This document shows, one piece after another, positions 10,401-18,412 of a stretch of DNA of 64,000 nt. The stretch spans positions 3,530,001 to 3,594,000 of the forward strand of contig NZ_CP053439.1 of NCBI RefSeq assembly GCF_000769405.2. Reading direction: 5' to 3'. Position 1 is the first letter of the stretch, and every line of letters starts with the position of its first letter. Origin of the DNA: Rhizobium brockwellii. GTDB lineage: Bacteria > Pseudomonadota > Alphaproteobacteria > Rhizobiales > Rhizobiaceae. The position numbers were made by a program, and so were the translations under genes. The notes below the pieces were generated by a model. That model saw nothing but the letters and a program-made list of their open reading frames with translations, was not told the origin of the DNA and ran no database searches.

Positions 10401-10596
10401 GCTTGCCTTCATTCTCGGCGTCGTGCCGCTGGCGATCGCGACAGGCGCGGGCTCGGCGGCACAGAATGCCATCGGCATCGGCGTTCTCGGCGGCATGCTG
10501 GCGGCGACAATGCTCGGAATTTTCTTCGTGCCGTCGTTTTTCGTCGTCATTCGACGCATCTTTGCCACACGCGGCAAAAATGCGGCAGGACTGTGA
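7486..10596 (+). CDS. RND multidrug efflux pump, HAE1 family (AcrB-like)
   Basis: The 1036-residue inner-membrane proton antiporter shows the usual layout of twelve transmembrane helices and two large periplasmic loops. The N-terminus MAKFFIRRPIFAWVIAI is typical, and the proton-relay Asp pair is present as Asp406-Asp407 in GLLVDDAIVVVENVERI, with the partner Lys in GLAAKNAILIVEFAKD. Length equals that of AcrB homologues. It is translated between the adaptor and the outer-membrane factor and forms the tripartite pump with them. Confidence 0.95.
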   Translation: MAKFFIRRPIFAWVIAITIMLAGLLAIFTLSISQYPDIAPTTVRINATYRGASAETVEKSVTTIIEDGMTGLDDLTYMTSTSSTGSASIQLTFGTSADPDIAQVQVQNKLQLVQSQLPSDVIDAGISVTRSTSSILLVGSLVSTDGKRNSVDLGNIMSTSIEDQIQRLEGVGSINVFGSGYAMRVWLDPFKLLKYQLTPSDVTSAIQAQNTQVSVGSLGAQPTIPGQQINVTITAQSQLTTVADFEHIILKVEKDGATVRLSDVSRIEIGQESYGGSSRYNGQPSTGFAVNLAIGANAIDTAARVRSALEVIGRGLPAGVEITYPYDTTPFVELSIEKVVHTLIEAIVLVFVVLLVFLQNLRATLIPTIAVPVVLLGTFGVLAVTGYSINTLTMFAMVLAIGLLVDDAIVVVENVERIMSEEKLSPLEATEKSMGEITGAIVGIALVLTAVFIPMAFFGGSTGIIYRQFSITIVSAMLLSALVALVLTPALCATMLKPVGEHRKHRVGDWFNRNFTRSTNGYISAIGYLLKRPIRVMLVFLLVGAGCAYLFTRLPSSFLPQEDQGVLLTIVTTPPGSTTQQTQAVVEKVEKYYRENEKDAVDSVFGALGFGFSGSGQNSAIVFTKLKDFAQRTDPTLSAQSVVNRALRSFFAIREAQVFALLPPAIQGLGVSSGFSMYLVDTGGHGNDALTAASKRLIQMGNSSGKIVALRSSNKEVEPQMRIVLDQEKIGAMGVDIASVNSMLSIIFTGRDVNDFTLNGEIKPVYVEGDAPFRMQPSDLNHWYARNNDGEMVPFSAFTRTEWVKGAPSLARFNAVSAIPLDGASAPGVSSGDAMNEMEALTNELGGGYTVAWQGISYQERLSGSQAPMLYAISVLVVFLCLAALYESWSIPFSVIMAVPVGILGALTAATLFGQANDVYFKVGLLTTIGLAAKNAILIVEFAKDRMESGMGLYEATLEAARLRLRPIIMTSLAFILGVVPLAIATGAGSAAQNAIGIGVLGGMLAATMLGIFFVPSFFVVIRRIFATRGKNAAGL

Positions 10597-10746
10597 TATA
10601 AATGCACTGTGATAATGCAGTTGCCGTTGCTACATTGCGCCCGAATGCTTCGGAATGGTGTTTTTGGTAGAACGAGGCGCGGCGGCCGATAGTGAAGCAT
10701 GAAGCTTTGGACAAGAATTGACTTGCTCGAGTACAGGATGAAATGA

Positions 10747-12180
10747 ATGGTATCTCTTCGTTTTGCCACACCGGCATTATTGTTATTGTTGTCGGGCTGC
10801 GTTGTGGGCCCGGATCATGTTCCTCCTGAGATGCCGCTGCCCGCCAAATTCGGAGAGGGTGGAACCAAGAGCGATGGCGATGTTACCACCGTGGCCTGGT
10901 GGAGCGCCTTCAGAGACCGCAAGCTTGACGGCCTCGTCCAGTCCGGCCTGGACCAGAACCTGTCAATCCAGCAGGCAATCGAACGCATAAATGCGGCGTC
11001 CGCCAACGTCACCGTCGCAGGAGCCGGCGCCCTGCCGAACCTGACCGTCGGCGCCTCGCACACGATCAGCGGCCAGAAGGGCGAGCTGCGCACGCAGTTC
11101 GACACGCGCAACACCAGCGGCGGCGAAGCACAGCTGACCTGGCTGCTCGATATTTTCGGCCTCTACAAGCGCAACACCGAGAGCGCTCTCGCTTCGCTCG
11201 ATTCTGCTTACGCATCGGCAGACGTTGCCAAGCTGACCCTCGTGCAGGACCTGGTCTCGAGCTATATCGACGTTCGCTATTATCAGCAGCGCCTGGCGCT
11301 TTCGAAGGCCAACCTGAAGTCCCGTCAGGAAACTTACGAACTGACCAAGTTCCAGCTAGAAGCCGGCGCCGCCTCGCGGCTCGACGTCGTTCAGGCCGAA
11401 GGCCTGGTGCAGTCGACGCTCGCCGAAATTCCCGGCCTCGAAACCAACATACGCATTTCGGCCCATCACATCGCCACGCTGCTCGGCCTGCCGGCCGCAA
11501 CCCTTGTCGATGATCTGCTGAAGGGCTATGGCCAGCCGGTATTCCGCGGCGGCATCACCTCCGGCATCCCGGCCGACCTGATCCGCAACCGTCCCGACAT
11601 CCGAGTGGCGGAACGCGACCTCGCGGCCGCAACGGCCCAGATCGGCGTGGCCCAGGCGCAGCTCTATCCGAGCATATCGCTCAGCGGCTCGATCTCGCCG
11701 GCCTACATCAACCAGCGTGGCATCCATGGCGGCCTGACGCCCTGGTCCTTCGGCCCCACCCTCAACCTGCCGATCTTCGATGGCGGTACCCTGCGCGCCG
11801 GCGTGAAGACGGCGCAGTCCAATGCCGCGACGGCCTATCTCAACTGGAAGTCGACGGTACTGACCGCAATTGAACAGGTCGAGAATGCACTTTCGGCTGT
11901 CCGGCGCGACGCCCGCACGGTTTCGGCGCTTCAAGCCCAGGTGAAGACCACGCAGGAAACGCTCGAACTTTCGACCGCATCCTATAAGGACGGTGCTTCT
12001 TCGCTGCTCGACGTTCTTGACGCCCAGCGCCAGGTTTCGCTCGCCCAGGCAAGCCTTGCCGCAGCCGTCCAGCAGATGGCCAAGGACTACGTATCGCTGA
12101 ACATCGCAGTCGGCGGCGGCTTCGCCCCCGGCGGCAAGACCACCGCACCGGCGGCGAAGGTTGTGGCCGTCAGGGGCTGA
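10747..12180 (+). CDS. Outer-membrane efflux lipoprotein, NodT family (OprM/TolC-like)
   Basis: The 477-residue outer-membrane channel has a lipoprotein signal with lipobox LLSGC (Cys18) and the two OEP repeats typical of NodT/OprM proteins (for example LLDIFGLYKRNTESA and FGPTLNLPIFDGGTL). It follows the pump gene by 150 bases, a gap large enough to hold its own promoter, and ends in a strong terminator. It most probably completes the RND system upstream. Two ATG codons lie close together at 10743 and 10747; only the second is in frame. Confidence 0.93.
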   Translation: MVSLRFATPALLLLLSGCVVGPDHVPPEMPLPAKFGEGGTKSDGDVTTVAWWSAFRDRKLDGLVQSGLDQNLSIQQAIERINAASANVTVAGAGALPNLTVGASHTISGQKGELRTQFDTRNTSGGEAQLTWLLDIFGLYKRNTESALASLDSAYASADVAKLTLVQDLVSSYIDVRYYQQRLALSKANLKSRQETYELTKFQLEAGAASRLDVVQAEGLVQSTLAEIPGLETNIRISAHHIATLLGLPAATLVDDLLKGYGQPVFRGGITSGIPADLIRNRPDIRVAERDLAAATAQIGVAQAQLYPSISLSGSISPAYINQRGIHGGLTPWSFGPTLNLPIFDGGTLRAGVKTAQSNAATAYLNWKSTVLTAIEQVENALSAVRRDARTVSALQAQVKTTQETLELSTASYKDGASSLLDVLDAQRQVSLAQASLAAAVQQMAKDYVSLNIAVGGGFAPGGKTTAPAAKVVAVRG

Positions 12181-12211
12181 CAGCTGCTTCAATCGACCTG
12201 AGAAGTACAAA

Positions 12212-12239
12212 GCCTCGCGATCGTCTCGCGGGGCTTTTT
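12212..12239 (+). terminator. Rho-independent terminator of the efflux operon
   Basis: The stem GCCTCGCG / CGCGGGGC (one wobble) is followed by TTTTT at 12235-12239, 32 bases after the outer-membrane factor gene. Confidence 0.85.
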
Positions 12240-12290
12240 CTTATCCGCGGCGTGCCGCAACCGAATAATTGCGCATAAGATGAATTCGGA

Positions 12291-12320
12291 TTCGACATGC
12301 GGAAAAAGCCGAGCTATTAA
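12291..12320 (+). promoter_or_regulatory. Candidate promoter of the LacI/purine salvage cassette
   Basis: A -35-like TTCGAC (12291-12296) and -10-like TATTAA (12315-12320) are separated by 18 bases and sit immediately before the LacI operator, so a bound repressor would cover the transcription start. Confidence 0.4.
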
Positions 12321-12342
12321 TCTGATTAAACGATTAATCAGA
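12321..12342. promoter_or_regulatory. LacI-family operator
   Basis: A 22-bp palindrome centred on CG: left half TCTGATTAAA, right half ATTAATCAGA, with 9 of 10 positions symmetrical. CG-centred palindromes are the hallmark of LacI-family sites. It ends 13 bases before the LacI start codon, so it overlaps the untranslated leader. An additional TTAATC/GATTAA pair overlaps its left edge. Confidence 0.75.
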
Positions 12343-12355
12343 ATGATCGTCAGTC

Positions 12356-13399
12356 ATGACAGCATCGCGCCCGGGACCGAACCTCAACAGGATAGCGACG
12401 TCGCTCGGCGTCTCCGTCGCCACGGTCTCCAATGCGCTTTCCGGCAAAGGCCGGGTCTCCGGTCAATTGGTCGAACGAATTCGCGAGCATGCAGCCGAGC
12501 TCGGTTACGTCCCGAGCCAGGCCGGCCGGGCGCTGCGGACCGGCCGCAGCGGCGTTCTCGGCCTGGTGCTGCCCGATATAGCCAATCCGCTGTTCCCGAA
12601 GATCGCACAGGCGATCGAATTCGCCGCCTCCGCCGCCGGTTACGGCGTCCTGATCGCCGATTCCCGCGGCGATGTCGCCGCCCAGACCGAGGCGATCAAC
12701 CGGCTGGTCGAGCGCGGCGTTGACGGCATGGTCATCATTCCCCGCCGCGGCACCCGCATTTCGTCCGCCGCCTGTCCCGTCGCCATCATCGACACTCCCT
12801 CGACGCCTGGCAACACCGTTTCCGCCGACCACTGGCAGGGCGGGCTCGAAATCGCCGGCCATCTCGCAGGCCTCGGCCATCGCCGTATCCTCATCATCGG
12901 CAACAATCAGGAATCCAACGTCCAGAACGACCGCGCCGGCGGCATCCGCTCCGGCATGCGCCCGGGCATGCATTCGGAAACCCTGTGGATCGACCAGTTG
13001 GAGCAGGAGAACGGCAGCGGCTGCCCGCTCGGTCTCGCCGAAAAGGTCAGCCAAGGTTTCACCGCCTTCGCAGCCCTTTCCGACCTGCAGGCGCTGCGCG
13101 CGCTGACGGAGTTGCAGCAGGCGGGCATCAACATTCCCACCGATGTCAGCGTCACCGGCTTCGACGACCTCATCTGGTCGTCTGTTGTTACGCCGTCGCT
13201 GACGACGGTCCGGATGGACATGGATAGGATTGCCGAAATTGCCGTGTCGGCGCTGGTGGATACCATAAAAACAAGCAGCATCCGGGAGGGCGTGCTTGTT
13301 ACCGCGAAGATCAAACGCGTCGCCATGCAGCTGATCGTCCGTCAATCATCCGGGCCTGCGAAACCGCCACAAAAGACTTCAGAGATGGAGAACATGTAA
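12356..13399 (+). CDS. LacI-family regulator of purine nucleoside salvage
   Basis: The 347-residue protein has a LacI HTH at residues 11-30 (NRIATSLGVSVATVSNALSG) followed by the hinge and a periplasmic-binding-protein-like effector domain (GLVLPDIANPLFPKIAQ; VTGFDDLIWSSVVTPSLTTV). It precedes nucleoside hydrolase and adenine deaminase genes, so it probably senses a purine or nucleoside and autoregulates through the palindrome 13 bases upstream. The ribosome-binding site is poor, which may itself be a consequence of the operator occupying the leader. Confidence 0.88.
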   Translation: MTASRPGPNLNRIATSLGVSVATVSNALSGKGRVSGQLVERIREHAAELGYVPSQAGRALRTGRSGVLGLVLPDIANPLFPKIAQAIEFAASAAGYGVLIADSRGDVAAQTEAINRLVERGVDGMVIIPRRGTRISSAACPVAIIDTPSTPGNTVSADHWQGGLEIAGHLAGLGHRRILIIGNNQESNVQNDRAGGIRSGMRPGMHSETLWIDQLEQENGSGCPLGLAEKVSQGFTAFAALSDLQALRALTELQQAGINIPTDVSVTGFDDLIWSSVVTPSLTTVRMDMDRIAEIAVSALVDTIKTSSIREGVLVTAKIKRVAMQLIVRQSSGPAKPPQKTSEMENM

Positions 13400-13400
13400 G

Positions 13401-13502
13401 ATGAAAAAAGCTTTCATTGCCTCGGCAACCCCCCTCCTCGATACCGCGCTCGCCTTCGATCTGCCGGTTGCCGACGCGGCAAGCCTCAAACGGTTCGGGT
13501 GA
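13401..13502 (+). pseudogene. Gene remnant, possibly a deleted DapA-like or exported protein
   Basis: A 33-codon frame starts one base after the LacI stop codon, with its own Shine-Dalgarno (GGAGAAC). The N-terminus (MKKAFIASATPLLDTALAFD) resembles either a signal peptide or the first strand of DapA/dihydrodipicolinate-synthase-like proteins, and the end (ADAASLKRFG) could be a natural C-terminus. It is too short for either family, so an internal deletion is the simplest reading. It may also act merely as a leader peptide. The assignment is tentative. Confidence 0.4.
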
Positions 13503-13506
13503 AATC

Positions 13507-14427
13507 ATGGGCGTCTGGATCGACACTGACATGGGCTTCGACGACATCGCCGCCATTCTGGTGGTGGTGCAGTCTGAATTCGAGATCGACGGTCTATCGC
13601 TGGTCTTCGGCAATACGCCGCTGCCGCAGGTGAGGATAAACGCCGCCGGCGCCGCCAGTGCCTTCGGCTGGAAATTCCCCATCCACACCGGCCGCGCCAT
13701 GCCCGTGCTCGGCAAGCTCGAAACCGCTCAGGCGATCCTCGGTGAAACCGGCATCCCCACGTCAGGCAAGAGCCTGCCGAAGGCAGCAGCCCCTGCCGAA
13801 AGCGACGCCTTCGCAGCACTCTGCCGTTGGCTGGAGCGTAAAGGCCAGCACCGCATCCTGGCGCTTGGCCCGCTCACCAACATCGCCGCCGTGGCGCTTG
13901 CCCGGCCCGATCTTGCCGCCCGCATCACCGAACTCGTCTGGATGGGCGGCGGTGTCACATCAGGCAACCATACGGCCTCCGCCGAATTCAATGCGCTTGC
14001 TGATCCCGAGGCCCTGTCGATCGTCATCGCCCACGGCCTGCCGCTGCGCATGGTCGATCTCGACCTCTGCCGCAAGGTGCTGGCAAGACCCGAGGATGCC
14101 GAGCCGGTGCGCAATGCCGGCGGCGCCAATGCCGAACTCATCGCCGATATGCTCTCGGGTTATATCCGCATCGGCACCAGCCGCGGCCGCCCGGCCATGG
14201 CAATCTACGACCCTTCCGCCGCCGTCGCCTTCGTCGCTCCAGATATCGTCAGCTTCCGCCCCGCCCGTATCGACGTCGAGCTACAGGGCGCCTTGACCCG
14301 TGGGCGCACCGTTGTCGAGACCCGCGCCACGCATGCGACCTTCAATGCCCAATTCGCCGCCGACATCGATGCCGACATGGCGCGTGTCATCATTCTCACC
14401 GCTTTGGTCAACGAGGCCCGCAAATGA
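13507..14427 (+). CDS. Inosine/uridine-preferring nucleoside hydrolase
   Basis: The 306-residue enzyme hydrolyses the N-glycosidic bond of nucleosides to base and ribose. The N-terminal Ca2+-binding Asp cluster WIDTDMGFDD is at residues 4-13, with LGPLTNIAAVAL and ELVWMGGG further on, as in the IunH family. The frame is open upstream, but ATG 13507 places the Asp cluster at the usual position. Its stop overlaps the start of the adenine deaminase gene (ATGA), so the two are translationally coupled: the hydrolase releases a base and the deaminase acts on adenine. Confidence 0.9.
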   Translation: MGVWIDTDMGFDDIAAILVVVQSEFEIDGLSLVFGNTPLPQVRINAAGAASAFGWKFPIHTGRAMPVLGKLETAQAILGETGIPTSGKSLPKAAAPAESDAFAALCRWLERKGQHRILALGPLTNIAAVALARPDLAARITELVWMGGGVTSGNHTASAEFNALADPEALSIVIAHGLPLRMVDLDLCRKVLARPEDAEPVRNAGGANAELIADMLSGYIRIGTSRGRPAMAIYDPSAAVAFVAPDIVSFRPARIDVELQGALTRGRTVVETRATHATFNAQFAADIDADMARVIILTALVNEARK

Positions 14428-16205
14428 ACGCCATTCCGCGTCAAGAACCCGCCGATCTCAATGATCCCGCCTTGCGCGCCCGCGCCGTCGCTGCTGCGCG
14501 CGGCGATGCCCCCTTCGACATGCTGATCACCGGCGGCCGGCTGCTCGATGCGGTGACGGGCCTGATCCGGCAAGCCGATATCGGCCTCGTCGGCGCGCTG
14601 ATATCAAGCGTCCATGCCCCGGCAAGCCGCACGGATGCCGCCGAGGTCATCGATGCTGCGGGCAGTATCCTGACACCCGGCCTGATCGACACGCACATGC
14701 ATATCGAAAGTTCGATGGTGACACCCGCCGCATATGCGAGCGCCGTCTTGCCGCGCGGCGTCACCACGATCGTCTGGGATCCGCATGAATTCGGCAACGT
14801 CCATGGGCTCGACGGCGTGCGCTGGGCGATCGAGGCGGCGCGCAGCCTGCCGCTGCGCGTCATCCTGCTCGCGCCCTCCTGCGTGCCCTCCGCGCCGGGC
14901 CTGGAACAGGCCGGCGCCGATTTTGATGCCTCCGTCATCGCCGAGATGCTGCACTCCGCCGCCATCGGCGGCGTCGCCGAAGTCATGAACATGCGCGGCG
15001 TCATCGACGGCGATCCGCGCATGACTGATATCGTCAATGCCGGCCTTGCCGCCGGCAAGCTCGTCTGCGGCCACGCCCGTGGCCTCGAAGGCGCAGATCT
15101 CAACGCCTTCATGGCATCGGGCATCACCTCCGACCATGAATTGACCTCCGGCGCCGATCTCCTCGCCAAGCTTACCGCCGGCCTGACGATCGAACTGCGC
15201 GGCTCGCACGACCACCTGCTGAAGGAGTTCGTCGAGGTGCTGAACGGTCTCGGCCATCTGCCCCCGACCGTCACGCTCTGCACCGACGACGTCTTTCCCG
15301 ACGAACTCCAGGAAGGCGGCGGCCTCGACGACGTCATCAGGCGCCTGGTGCGCTACGGCATGAAGCCGGAATGGGCCATCCGCGCCGCGACCTTCAACGC
15401 CGCACACCGTCTGCAGCGTTCCGATCTCGGCCTCGTCGCCGCCGGCCGCCGTGCCGATATCGTGCTCTTCGAAGACCTCGCGGAATTCCGGGCGCGGCTC
15501 GTCATATCAGGCGGCCGTATCGTTGCCCGCAACGGCAGCATGGAGGCGGCCGTCCAGCAGATTGATACGGCACCGCTTGTCAATTCGGTGAAGCTGCCGC
15601 CGCTGACCGAGAATGATTTCCGCATTCCGGCGAAGGGCGAGCGCGTCCGCGTCGCCACCATCGACCGCCCGCGCTTCACGCAATGGGGCGAGGCCGAAAC
15701 CGAGGTCAGGGACGGTTTCGTCGTGCCGCCGGCCGGCAGCGCCATGATTTCAGTCGCCCATCGCCACGGCAAAGCAGATGCTACCCCGCGTATCGGCTTC
15801 CTCACCGGCTGGGGTGAATGGCGCGGCGCCTTCTGTACCACCGTTTCGCACGACAGCCACAACCTCACCGTCTTCGGCGGCAATGCGGGCGACATGGCGC
15901 TCGCCGCCAACGCTGTCATATCAGCCGGCGGCGGCATGGCGGTCGCCAAAGACGGCAGGATCGAGGCGCTCCTCCCGCTGCCGCTCTCCGGCCTGGTGAC
16001 GGATACATCGCTGAAGGACACCGCCCTGGCCTTCGCCGGCATCCGCAACGCGATGGAAAAAATCGTCGACTGGAAACCACCCTATCGGGTCTTCAAGGCC
16101 TGCTTCGGCGCAACACTCGCCTGCAATGCCGGCCCGCACCAGACCGATCGTGGGATTGCCGATGTGGTGACCGGCAAGGTGCTGGAAAGTCCTGTTCTAA
16201 GTTAG
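14424..16205 (+). CDS. ade: Adenine deaminase
   Basis: The 593-residue amidohydrolase-superfamily enzyme converts adenine to hypoxanthine. Metal-binding His91 and His93 lie in GLIDTHMHIESSMVTP, and ITSDHEL and TLCTDDVFPDEL are family blocks. The C-terminal domain with VSHDSHNL is the adenine-deaminase-specific extension. Length is near the family norm of about 560-600. It is coupled to the nucleoside hydrolase by a 4-base overlap and closes the LacI-controlled cassette. Confidence 0.93.
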   Translation: MNAIPRQEPADLNDPALRARAVAAARGDAPFDMLITGGRLLDAVTGLIRQADIGLVGALISSVHAPASRTDAAEVIDAAGSILTPGLIDTHMHIESSMVTPAAYASAVLPRGVTTIVWDPHEFGNVHGLDGVRWAIEAARSLPLRVILLAPSCVPSAPGLEQAGADFDASVIAEMLHSAAIGGVAEVMNMRGVIDGDPRMTDIVNAGLAAGKLVCGHARGLEGADLNAFMASGITSDHELTSGADLLAKLTAGLTIELRGSHDHLLKEFVEVLNGLGHLPPTVTLCTDDVFPDELQEGGGLDDVIRRLVRYGMKPEWAIRAATFNAAHRLQRSDLGLVAAGRRADIVLFEDLAEFRARLVISGGRIVARNGSMEAAVQQIDTAPLVNSVKLPPLTENDFRIPAKGERVRVATIDRPRFTQWGEAETEVRDGFVVPPAGSAMISVAHRHGKADATPRIGFLTGWGEWRGAFCTTVSHDSHNLTVFGGNAGDMALAANAVISAGGGMAVAKDGRIEALLPLPLSGLVTDTSLKDTALAFAGIRNAMEKIVDWKPPYRVFKACFGATLACNAGPHQTDRGIADVVTGKVLESPVLS

Positions 16206-16211
16206 ATAGTG

Positions 16212-16260
16212 AGAGCACATGCCGTCCGAAAACCGCTTTCCCTTTTCGGCATCATGCTCT
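16212..16260. repeat. RIME-like 49-bp palindromic element, copy 1
   Basis: Begins AGAGCACATGCCG and ends CATCATGCTCT, with the central GTCCGAAAACCGCTT. It has the same length as the copy at 21531-21579 and matches it over most positions. It resembles the rhizobial intergenic mosaic palindromes. Confidence 0.75.
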
Positions 16261-16443
16261 GAGATCTTGTAGACCGCGGAAAGCGCAGCTCCGCCAGCAA
16301 GCGTGCCGTGTGCCCCCAACGCCTAACCGGTCGAACTATGCGCCGTTACGGCAAATCCCGGTATGGGTTGTTCGATGAGGTTGACCGCAGCCAGCCCGTC
16401 GGGTCCTGCTGCCGTCATTTTCGGTACCTGGTTCGGATCGTTG
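16261..16443. other. Non-coding stretch upstream of sitA
   Basis: The gap between ade and sitA is about 375 bases. It holds a palindromic repeat at its left end and two Mur-type operators at its right end. In this middle part I see no credible gene or hairpin. Confidence 0.6.
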
Positions 16444-16466
16444 TTGCAAATCATTCTCAATTGCAC
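16444..16466. promoter_or_regulatory. Mur-responsive palindrome 1 (sitABCD)
   Basis: The site reads TTGCAAATCATTCTCAATTG and ends in CAC; TGCAA (16445-16449) and TTGCA (16461-16465) are exact inverted arms. In Rhizobium leguminosarum the Fur-like manganese regulator Mur is known to repress sitABCD through two such sequences. Identification is by resemblance and position. Confidence 0.75.
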
Positions 16467-16497
16467 AATACTCGAAGTAAGGGTCGTCAAGCATCTT

Positions 16498-16520
16498 TTG
16501 CAAATCATTCTGAATCGCAA
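16498..16520. promoter_or_regulatory. Mur-responsive palindrome 2 (sitABCD)
   Basis: The site begins TTGCAAATCATTCTGAATCG and ends CAA, sharing 20 of 23 positions with the first copy 54 bases upstream. It lies 60 bases before the sitA start codon, suiting repression of the same promoter region. Confidence 0.75.
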
Positions 16521-16580
16521 CTTGTTCGACTCTCCGCGGCATTTGCAATTCGGTCGCAATAGCAGAAAGAGGGGAAATAT

Positions 16581-17513
16581 ATGTTCTATAGGGAAAGACG
16601 GTCGGTCCTGGCCGGAATGATAGGGGTGGCATTTGCGGCCGTGCTGGTTGCCTTTCCCGCCGTTGCCCAACAGACAACCAATTCGAAGTTCAAGGTGGTG
16701 ACGACCTTCACGGTGATTGCCGACATGGCAAAAAACGTGGCCGGTGATGCCGCGATCGTGGAATCGATCACCAAGCCGGGCGCGGAGATCCACAATTATG
16801 CGCCGACGCCGGGCGACCTCCAGCGGGCCCAAGGTGCACAGCTCATTATCTGGAACGGGCTCAATCTCGAGCGCTGGTTCGAAAAGTTCTTCCAGAACCT
16901 GCACGACGTCCCCGGTGCCGTCGTCTCCGATGGCATCGAACCGATGGGCATCTCGGAAGGCCCCTACGAAGGCAAGCCCAATCCCCATGCCTGGATGTCG
17001 CCGAAGAACGCCCTGATCTACGTCGACAATATCCGTGATGCTTTCGCAAAGTATGATCCGGCGAATGCGGAGACCTACAAGGCTAACGCCGAGGCCTACA
17101 AGCAGAAGATCGAAGCGACGATCACTCCAATCCGCGCCACCCTCGACAAAATTCCCGAGGACAAGCGCTGGCTGGTCTCGAGCGAGGGCGCCTTTTCCTA
17201 TCTTGCACGCGATTTCGGGCTGAAGGAACTCTATCTCTGGCCGATCAATGCCGACCAGCAAGGCACGCCCCAACAGGTTCGCAAGGTGATCGATGCGGTC
17301 GAGGAAAACAAGATTCCAACCGTCTTCAGCGAAAGCACCGTTTCCGATAAACCGGCCCGGCAGGTGGCGCGCGAAACCGGCGCGCATTATGGCGGCGTAC
17401 TCTATGTCGACTCGCTGAGCGAAGCCGACGGCCCGGTGCCAACCTATATCGATCTTCTGCGCGTGACCTCCGATACCGTTGCGAAGGGTCTCGCCGATGG
17501 GTTGTCGCAATGA
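16581..17513 (+). CDS. sitA: Manganese ABC transporter substrate-binding protein
   Basis: The 310-residue cluster A-I periplasmic metal-binding protein has a signal peptide cleaved near AVA-Q (residues 29/30). Expected metal ligands are visible: His71 ([12 protein letters not shown]), His136 (PNPHAWMSP), Glu202 ([14 protein letters not shown]) and an acidic residue in the later DSLSEADG segment. It is first in sitABCD, overlapping sitB by four bases. Two Mur-type palindromes upstream support Mn(II) as substrate, with repression when manganese is plentiful. Confidence 0.93.
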   Translation: MFYRERRSVLAGMIGVAFAAVLVAFPAVAQQTTNSKFKVVTTFTVIADMAKNVAGDAAIVESITKPGAEIHNYAPTPGDLQRAQGAQLIIWNGLNLERWFEKFFQNLHDVPGAVVSDGIEPMGISEGPYEGKPNPHAWMSPKNALIYVDNIRDAFAKYDPANAETYKANAEAYKQKIEATITPIRATLDKIPEDKRWLVSSEGAFSYLARDFGLKELYLWPINADQQGTPQQVRKVIDAVEENKIPTVFSESTVSDKPARQVARETGAHYGGVLYVDSLSEADGPVPTYIDLLRVTSDTVAKGLADGLSQ

Positions 17514-18412
17514 CCGTGCTTAACAGTCTTGTCCGCCCCGCATCCTCGGATGCGGGATCGGGGATCACGGTGAAGGATGCGACCGTCACTTACCGCAACG
17601 GACATACGGCCCTGAGGGATGCGAGCTTCCAGATCCCCACGGGCACGATCGCCGCGTTGGTCGGTGTCAACGGTTCAGGCAAGTCGACGCTCTTCAAGTC
17701 GATCATGGGTTTCGTGCGTCTCGCCAGGGGCCACATTCGCGTGCTTGGCATGCCGGTCGAAGAGGCGCTGCGCAAGAACCTCGTCGCCTATGTGCCGCAA
17801 TCGGAAGAAGTCGACTGGAACTTCCCGGTGCTGGTCGAGGATGTCGTGATGATGGGCCGCTACGGCCACATGGGCATGATGCGCATCCCGAAGGCCGCAG
17901 ACCACGAGGCAGTGGCGTCCGCGCTCGCCCGCGTCGCCATGAGCGAGTTTCGCAAGCGCCAGATCGGCGAACTCTCCGGCGGCCAGAGGAAGCGGGTCTT
18001 CTTGGCGCGCGCACTGGCGCAGGACGGCCGGGTCATTCTGCTCGATGAACCCTTTACCGGCGTCGACGTAAAAACCGAGGACCAGATCATCAAGCTCCTG
18101 CGCGAACTGCGGGATGAAGGCCGCGTCATGCTGGTCTCCACTCACAGTCTCGGCTCCGTGCCGGAGTTCTGCGACCGGACCATCCTGATCAAGGGCACGG
18201 TGCTCGCCTACGGCCCGACCGTCGAGACTTTTACGCAGGAAAATCTGGAAAAGGCATTTGGCGGCGTGCTGCGACATTTCGTGTTGAGCGAAGCGCAGAA
18301 CGGCAGGCCAACGTCGATCGGCGTCATACCCGATGATGAGCGCCCGCTGATCCTGCAGGGTGGCGAAGCGACTGCCCGGAGGTCCGATAGTGTCAACGGG
18401 GGCCGGGAATGA
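17510..18412 (+). CDS. sitB: Manganese ABC transporter ATP-binding protein
   Basis: The 300-residue ATPase energises the SitCD permease. Walker A is GVNGSGKST, the ABC signature [15 protein letters not shown], and Walker [13 protein letters not shown], followed by the switch His in STHSLGS. The C-terminal 40 residues extend past the usual core. Start and stop overlap both neighbours by four bases (ATGA), indicating tight translational coupling. Confidence 0.94.
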   Translation: MTVLNSLVRPASSDAGSGITVKDATVTYRNGHTALRDASFQIPTGTIAALVGVNGSGKSTLFKSIMGFVRLARGHIRVLGMPVEEALRKNLVAYVPQSEEVDWNFPVLVEDVVMMGRYGHMGMMRIPKAADHEAVASALARVAMSEFRKRQIGELSGGQRKRVFLARALAQDGRVILLDEPFTGVDVKTEDQIIKLLRELRDEGRVMLVSTHSLGSVPEFCDRTILIKGTVLAYGPTVETFTQENLEKAFGGVLRHFVLSEAQNGRPTSIGVIPDDERPLILQGGEATARRSDSVNGGRE

